In this document: in pieces, positions 44,417-53,400 of the stretch
Position numbering within the stretch: position 1 is the stretch's first letter
Layout of the letters: every line of letters begins with the position of its first letter
Source of the DNA: JAAEPI01 sp965212145
Lineage (GTDB): Bacteria; Bacteroidota; Bacteroidia; Cytophagales; Cyclobacteriaceae
Length of the DNA: 64,000 bases
Direction: 5' to 3'
Assembly (NCBI GenBank): GCA_965212145.1
Contig: CBDBUY010000001.1
Span: 186,001 to 250,000, forward strand
The notes under the pieces: model-generated
Seen by the model: only the letters and a program-made list of their open reading frames with translations
Told to the model about the DNA's origin: nothing
Databases searched by the model: none
Translations under genes and position numbers: made by a program

Positions 44417-47400
44417 ATGATTCGTCTCAAACGAGCGTATAGTTTTTTTATTGCCATTGTGGTTTTGGCGATCCCAATTTTCACCTCTGCCACAGAAGTG
44501 GAAACCTGTGGAGGCGGTACCGCCGATGCAAATGCAGAAAATGGTATTGACATTTCCAGTGGAGTGTGTGCGGTCCTGAAGGAAAATGTAGGCTCTATGT
44601 CCGACCGGATTTTCCTTGCAAGCGGAGGAACTATACTTGACATCTTCAGCGATATTGGAACTATTCAAGCCAATGGAATTTATGTTTCCAATGGATCAAC
44701 CCTCAATGTGTACGGAGATTTAGGGACAGTCAATGGTTCCATCATGCTGGAAAGCGGGGCGACCATGAATGTCTATGGAAATATCGATGATAATTCGGGA
44801 GGCATATTACTGAACGATGGGGCTTCCTTGTCTATATACGGAAACGTGACCATAAGTTCGGGTGGTGTAGATATCAAGGACAATGCTTCCCTTATTCTAA
44901 ATGGCGGAAATCTAACGGTAGTGAGTGGTACGGTGAAACTGGATCAAAGCTCATCCACATTAGAGTACTACAACGGCAGCACGTTGGACATTCAGGACAA
45001 CTCACAAAAACTGGATAACGGTAATAGTGGAGCGGTCAATGGGGATGGTTCTGGGAATAACATACTCACGAATGACTGGGAAGGAGGCAATGGAAGCGGA
45101 AACTTTCCCGAAGCAGGTGGATCCCCTTATTCTGACTCATCATCTGGAGCTCAAGTCATCATAGCTGAATCAGCTGGTGGTACCGTAACCTTCGAAAGTG
45201 GCATCACCGATTCCTTTGACGTGGTACTGGCATCCGCCCCATCTGCGAATGTGACCGTAGACTTAAGCTCCGATAATACCAGCGAGGGAGATATCAGCCC
45301 CACTTCCATCACGTTTACAACCGGTGATTGGAATAGTGCGCAAACCATTACAGTAACACCTGCCGATGACCTAATCGATGATGGACCTCAGTTCTATTTC
45401 ATCAATACATCCACCTCCTCGTCGGATGGCAATTATGGCGGACTTCCCACACCAAACGTAGGCGTATTGAATAAAAATGATGGGCAATATCCACGGATTA
45501 TCATCAGTGCCCCCACGTTAACCACCATTGAAAACGGCACAACCCAATCTTTTGACCTAACACTTGGTGACCAGCCTGCCAGTGGTAAAATTGTGCAGAT
45601 AGATGTCACAGGACTGGATGCAACCGAAGGTTCCTTGAATGCAACCTCCTTTACTTTTGATGAATTTAACTGGAACGTGGCGCAAGCCGTAGAAATTACA
45701 CCAGTAGATGACAACCCCGTAGATGGGGACATTGACTATGACCTGACCTTGAGTGTCAACACCGGAGCGGCTAATCATGATTCTGATTTTGATGGTGTAT
45801 CGGATAAAGTGGTGACTGTCACCAACCAGGATGATGAAACCGCCGGGTTCACCATTGATACCAGTTCCACAGGCAATACCAGTGAATCGGGGGGATCTAC
45901 CACTTTTACCGTGGTATTGGATGCTGAGCCTTTGTCTAATGTGGTCTTGAGGATTACCTCCCTTGATAACACTGAAGGCTTGATCAGCCCGTCAGATCCA
46001 CATGACATCACGTTCACCCCAACCGATTGGTTCACAGCTCAAACCATCACAGTAGTGGGGCAAGATGATGTAATTGCAGATGGCGCTATCGCGTACCAGG
46101 TAAGAGTTAGGGTCCGGGATGTCTCTAGCAATAATCAATTCGATCCGCTTCCGGATCAATTTGTGAACATCACGAATGTCGAGAATGTCGCTCCCACCGC
46201 ACTGGGAGGAACTTATTCAACCGCCGAAGACACAGAGCGATACCTGACTTTTACAGAACTGGGCTACAGTGATGTAGACGGTGATACCATGGAGAAAATC
46301 AAAATATCCGCGCTACCCGGCACTGGGGTGGTGTTTGTGGATGATGTATTGGTGAACGGCCTGTATGATGTCGGTGAGGAACTTCAGCTAGATGAGGAAG
46401 TCACCAAAGCTGAAATTGATGCAGGCATATTTGGATTCCTACCCGCCCAGGACCAAAATGGTAATGGAATTGATTCGTTCGGTTTTCAACCACACGATGG
46501 TACGGAGTTCAGCGCAGGCAGTGCCACCATAACCTTTGATGTGACGGCCGTTAATGACCCGCCAACAATCACGGTACCGGCCAACCAGGTGGTGAATGAG
46601 GATGGTGATATTCAGGGCATTGAGTTTAATGTAGACGAGGGAGGTATCGCAGATGAGGACGTGCAGTCACTGACTGTCTCTATCACCTCCAGTGACCAGT
46701 CAATTGTACAAGATGCGAATATTCTCCACGACTTTGCAGATAATGATATCAGTTCGGCAGACGAGGATGGTCCCTATTTCATTGATATTACGCCGGAGCT
46801 GGAAGCGTTTGGTGAGGTCACGATCACCATTACAGTTCAAGACAATGGCACAGGATCGCCACTGACCGTTGAAACGTTTGTATTGAACGTTCGGCCCGTC
46901 AATGATATGCCCAGTTTTACTCCTGGTCTTGATGTAACAGTGATTGAGGATTATGGTGCCTATTCTGAAGGTTGGGCGACTGATGTTTCAGCCGGACCCG
47001 CAAATGAAAGCAGTCAGGTTCTCAACTTCGTAGTGACCAATGACAACAACGCCCTGTTCTCTGTGCAGCCTGCCATTTCACCTGATGGCACCTTGACTTT
47101 TACCACATCTCCAGATGCTTTCGGTGTAGCCGACGTGACGGTCTATCTAACCGATGATGGCGGCAGGCTTTTCGGGGGTGTAGACACCAGCCTTGATGAA
47201 ACTTTTACGCTGGAAATTACCGCCCAAAACGATCCCCCCACGGGGGCTGATCAGGCTGTTTCGATGGCTGTAGCTCCGTCGGCCATTCCAGAATCCTACT
47301 ACCAGTTTAATATAACCGATTTTAGCGATCAGTTTCAAGACGTGGATTTAGATGATTTTGCCGGTATCAGAATCATTTCATCTAGTGTTTCAGGTGCAAG

Positions 47401-50400
47401 ACTCAGATATCCCGACGAACTCACTCCATTGATCACCATCCCCATTAATATTTCCGATGGCAATATCGACAATCTCTATTTTGAAATTCCGGAATCCCCG
47501 GCTGTCATGTCATTCACCTTCAAAGTTCAGGATGAAAATGGCGCTTTCAGCACCGATAATTATACGATGTACATTGTCGTGGGTGCAGCCAGCCTTCCCA
47601 CAGCCAACAGCATTACAAGAGAAATAGATGAAGACACAAAATATGTCTTCACGACCTCAGAATTTGAAACTGAATACACGCATCCCGAAGGAGTGGCATT
47701 TGATGCGATCAAGATTACCAGCCTTGAAACCACGGGCATGTTAAAATTTGACGGACTAGACGTGACGCTTAATCAAGTCATCTATCAGTCCCAGCTTGAT
47801 TTATTGACTTACCAACCTGCCGAAAATGAAAACGGATCATCCTATGATTCATTTGATTTTACAGTACTAGATGCCGCTGAAAATGAGAGCGCATCGGATT
47901 ACGTCTATACATTTGATGTTATTCCCTTAAATGATGCCCCTACTTTCGTTCTGGGTGATGACCAATTTATCTACGATGACGAGGGAGCCCAAACAATCTC
48001 CGCATTTATGACCGGACAGGATGACGGAGATCCAGACTTATCACAAAACCTAACGGTGGTCATCAGCAACTCAGATAATTCATTGTTTACGGTTCAGCCA
48101 AGCATTGATCTGGTATCGGGAGATTTAACCTACACACCCGCTGATGAAGCCGAGGGTCTTGCCATTGTCACCGTTAGTTTAACGGACGATGGAGGTACGA
48201 CCAATGGAGGAACCGATGCATCAGAAGACCAAACTTTTAAAATTACGATACTGGATGCACCTGAATCCACTCCAACCACTATTCCGGCAGGATCCTATAT
48301 CGTAGACATGGGCATTTCCCCGCAGACCTTTGAAAACGGCCTCTATCCTTTTGGTTTGATATATGACCTCACGGCCAATTATAGTGTTCCGATCTCCATT
48401 GCCATTAACTTCAGTAAAATAAAGGATGGCATAGATTTTAGTCATGAGGGAGTTGATTACCGAGGAGCTCCTTTCATCATTTCAGCAGAATATATCACGC
48501 CTGAAATCCAGGATGTGATCACTTCATGGGAGACAAACGGGTCTAAAGTTGGCGGGCCAGGTGACGCTGGGATCGTGGGCAATTACACTACGACTGACGC
48601 ATTGAATGTACCCATTTACGTCACCTTTTCCACTTTCCCAAAGTGGACGCTTGATGTACTTAACGGTGCGCTCGTAGGTCAGTTTTTTGCTAACGCACTA
48701 ATTCCGGCGGAAGCCTATCAAACGGCCTATCCTTACGAACTAGACGAAAGGGATGATATTTTCGTACTTCCCCATGCCGATCCTACCTGGGATGATCACA
48801 GCAATCTGTACTACTGGAATCAATCGCTGGAAAACGGAGGACAGGGTGGATGGATTTGGGCAGGTTGCCATGCAGTAAGCGTGATGGAGAATCTAAGTAA
48901 CCCCATTGATCCTTCGGAAAAGATGAATTTTTTATCGAATCCCGGACTTATCCCTTTTGACGTTCCAGGTCATCAGGACGGAACTCCTCCGTTCTCTTAT
49001 AGATATCCTGTGCATCAGTTCATGCAGTTCATGGGCACGTTTGACGGAGCAACACTCAATGGTTCGGAACAAATTTACTTGCCTTTACTGAACGGTAAAT
49101 GGAATGCCAGCAGCCAGATAGCGGTTTATGATGCGGATCATGCGGACATTCCCACTAACAGTCCAGGAGAAGCGGCTAAGATGGTTTTTGGACCGGCGTT
49201 TGGCGACCCTTCAAATGGTACAGTACTTTATCAAGGCGGTCATGATCTGAACGGTACTGGAACCGAGGTAGAAAAAGTGGCTGCCCAACGAGCTTTTTTC
49301 AACTTTTCTTTCCTTGCACCACTTTCTAAAGTACCCACGGTGAGTGCCTTCTATGTGCCGCAAGAGATGGGACAAGGTCAGGCTTACAGCTTATTGGTCG
49401 CCGGATTGGCAAGAGATGGATCCTCACCTACCTATGAGTGGAGATCCAGCTGTGGAGGTTCTTTTGATGACATCACCTCCCCCAATCCCATGTTCATTGC
49501 CCCGGTGGTTGCTTCAGTGACCGAATGCATCATTACCGTAGTAATTACAGATGACCAAGGGCGTCAGACATTCAAATCGGCTGTCACAACGATCTTGCCT
49601 AATGAGGCACCTACATTTACATCCTTTAGTGCGTCTGTTGATAACACGCTGGAGGAAGCTCAAGTAGAAATCACATTTGCCGAATTGCTCGCTGCATCGG
49701 ATGCCGAGGATGAGGATGGCACCATTGAAAAATTCATCGTTCAGAATGTTTCAACAGGAACCTTAGTCATTGGAGCCACTTCCGGAACTGCGACCCCATT
49801 CGATGCAGATACCAATAATGCGATTGATATAGCAAATAATGCGTATTGGACTCCAGATGTAGATGAGAACGCTACCATTGATGCCTTCGAGGTGCTCGTG
49901 GAGGATGATGCTGGCCTTCTGTCTGTGGGTAACGTCTTAGTTCAGGTGGATGTCAGTCCGGTTAACGACGAACCAAGTTTCACAAAAGGTCCAGACCAAG
50001 TCGTGAATATCAATGAAGGTCCCCAATCCATTGCTAATTGGGCCACAGACCTGGACAAAGGTGCGGCCAATGAAAGTGGTCAAACATTGAGTTTCAATGT
50101 TTCCAACGATAATATTGGCATGTTCTCCACACAACCATCCATTGACGCTTCAGGTACACTGACATTTGAGGTGGGAGCTGGTCAAACCGGCATGGCAACA
50201 GTTACTGTCAGCGTTTCGGACGATGGGGGCGTGGATGACGGTGGAGACGACACCTCGCCCGATCAGACTTTTACCATAACGGTAAATTCAGCACCATCAG
50301 TAACGGCTGAGTTGTTATCAGGTAACACAACGGAAGCAGGTGGCACTGCAACCTTTAATGTGCATTTAGATGCACAACCTGCGACAGATGTCGTGCTGAA

Positions 50401-53400
50401 TTTGTCCTCGACAGATACGAATGAAGGGGTCATCACCAGTCCAACTACGCTCACTTTTACCAATTCAAATTGGAGTGACGATCAAACGGTTACCGTAACC
50501 GGCCAGGATGACAATGTAGACGATGGAGATATATCGTATGACATTGACATTGTCGTTGACGATGCGGCTAGTGATAACGCTTATGACGGACTTTCCACTT
50601 CCATAACGATCATTAATGAGGATGATGATGCTGTCGGTTTTTCACTCAGTGAATCTACAACCCAACTAACTTCTGAAGCAGGCACAAACGATTCCTTCGA
50701 TCTGGTTCTGGATTCAGAGCCTGCTTCAAACGTGGTGATCATAGTCAGCTCAACGGATACTTCGGAAGGGTTAATTAATAAAATGGCCGGAACAGCATCC
50801 GGGTCGGTCGAATTCACCTTTACTCCCGGTGACTGGAATGTTCCACAAACCGTAGACATTGAAGGGCAGGATGATATTACCGTGGATGGGACCGTTAGTT
50901 ATACAATCAATCTTTCGGTGAAGGATGCCGATAGCGACAATACCTATGATCCTGTTTCAGATCAGACTATCAATGTCGATAATGCCGATGATGAGATAGC
51001 CGGTTTCACTGCCTCGGCCATTTCTGGAAACACAACCGAATCAGGCACTGCCGCTACCTTCACTGTGGTGCTCGATGCACAACCGGAAACTGATGTCGTC
51101 TTCACTATTTCTTCTGGAAATATCAGCGAAGGAACTGTCAACCCCTCCAGTTTGACTTTCACAAATGGCAATTGGAATGTGGCGCAGACTGTAACTGTCA
51201 CCGGTATCAATGATGACGGGGATGATGGGGATATTACTTACAACGTAACTGTTGCGGTAGATGACACCAATTCTGATGATGCATTTGATCCTTTGGTTAA
51301 TCAAGATGTGGCTGTTACAAATGAAGATGACGATACCGCCGGGTTTACCATCACAGAGTCTGATGGAACTACAGAAACTTCAGAGACTCCAACCTCCACC
51401 GACTCCTTCACTGTGGTGCTCGATGCGCAACCGCTCTCCGATGTGGTCTTCGATGTGACCTCTGGAGATACCGGAGAAGGAACTGTGGATTTGGGTACTT
51501 TGACCTTTACCAATGGAAACTGGGATACACCGCAGACCGTAACCGTCACAGGAATAGACGATCCGACTGTCGATGGAGATATTTCTTACAATGTGACCGT
51601 GGCAGTCGATGATGCGTCCTCCGACGATGCATTCGATGGATTAACGGATAATGTCTCAGTGACCAATACTGACGATGATACAGCTGCTTTCACAGCTTCC
51701 GCCATCTCAGGAAACACCAACGAAACTGGTACCACCGCCACCTTCACGGTCGTGCTCGATGCACAACCGCTCTCCGATGTGGTCTTCGATGTGACCTCTG
51801 GAGATACCGGAGAAGGAACTGTGGATTTGGGTACTTTGACCTTTACCAATGGAAACTGGGATACACCGCAGACCGTAACCGTCACAGGAATAGACGATCC
51901 GACTGTCGATGGAGATATTTCTTACAATGTGACCGTGGCAGTCGATGATGCTTCCTCTGACGATGCATTTGATGGATTAACGGATAATGTCTCAGTGACC
52001 AATACTGACGATGATACAGCTGCTTTCACAGCTTCCGCCATCTCAGGAAACACCAACGAAACTGGAACAACCGCCACCTTCACGGTCGTACTCGATGCAC
52101 AACCTCTCTCCGATGTGGTCTTCGATGTGACCTCTGGAGATACCGGAGAAGGAACTGTGGATTTGGGTACTTTGACCTTTACCAATGGAAACTGGGATAC
52201 ACCGCAGACCGTCACCGTCACAGGAATAGACGATCCGACTGTCGATGGAGATATTTCTTACAATGTGACCGTGGCAGTCGATGATGCTTCCTCTGACGAT
52301 GCATTCGATGGATTAACGGATAATGTCTCAGTGACCAATACTGACGATGATACAGCTGCTTTCACAGCTTCCGCCATCTCAGGAAACACCAACGAAACTG
52401 GAACAACCGCCACCTTCACGGTCGTACTCGATGCACAACCGCTCTCCGATGTGGTCTTCGATGTGACCTCTGGAGATACCGGAGAAGGAACTGTGGATTT
52501 GGGTACTTTGACCTTTACCAATGGAAACTGGGATACACCGCAGACCGTCACCGTCACGGGTGTAGACGATCCGACGGTCGATGGAGATATTTCTTACAAT
52601 GTGACCGTAGCAGTCGATGATGCGTCCTCTGACGATGCATTCGATGGATTAACTGACAATGTCTCGGTGACCAATACCGACGATGATGTCGCTGATTTCA
52701 CAGCTTCCGCCATCTCAGGAAACACCAACGAAACTGGTACCACCGCCACCTTCACTGTCGTACTCGATGCACAACCGCTCTCCGATGTGGTCTTCGATGT
52801 GACCTCTGGAGATACCGGAGAAGGAACTGTGGATTTGGGTACTTTGACCTTTACCAATGCTAACTGGAATGTGGCGCAGACCGTCACCGTCACGGGTGTA
52901 GACGATCCGACTGTCGATGGAGATATTTCTTACAATGTCACCGTGGCAGTCGATGATACGTCCTCCGACGATGCATTTGATGGATTAACTGACAATGTCT
53001 CGGTAACCAATGAAGACGATGATGTCGCTGATTTCACAGCTTCCGCCATCTCAGGAAACACCAACGAAACTGGTACCACCGCCACCTTCACTGTCGTACT
53101 CGATGCACAACCGCTCTCCGATGTGGTCTTCGATGTGACCTCTGGAGATACCGGAGAAGGAACCGTGGACCTGGGTACTTTGACCTTTACCAATGCCAAC
53201 TGGAATGTGGCGCAGACCATCACCGTCACGGGTGTAGACGATCCGACGGTCGATGGAGATATTTCTTACAATGTGACCGTAGCAGTCGATGATGCGTCCT
53301 CTGACGATGCATTCGATGGATTAACTGACAATGTCTCGGTGACCAATACCGACGATGATGTCGCTGATTTCACAGCTTCCGCCATCTCAGGAAACACCAA

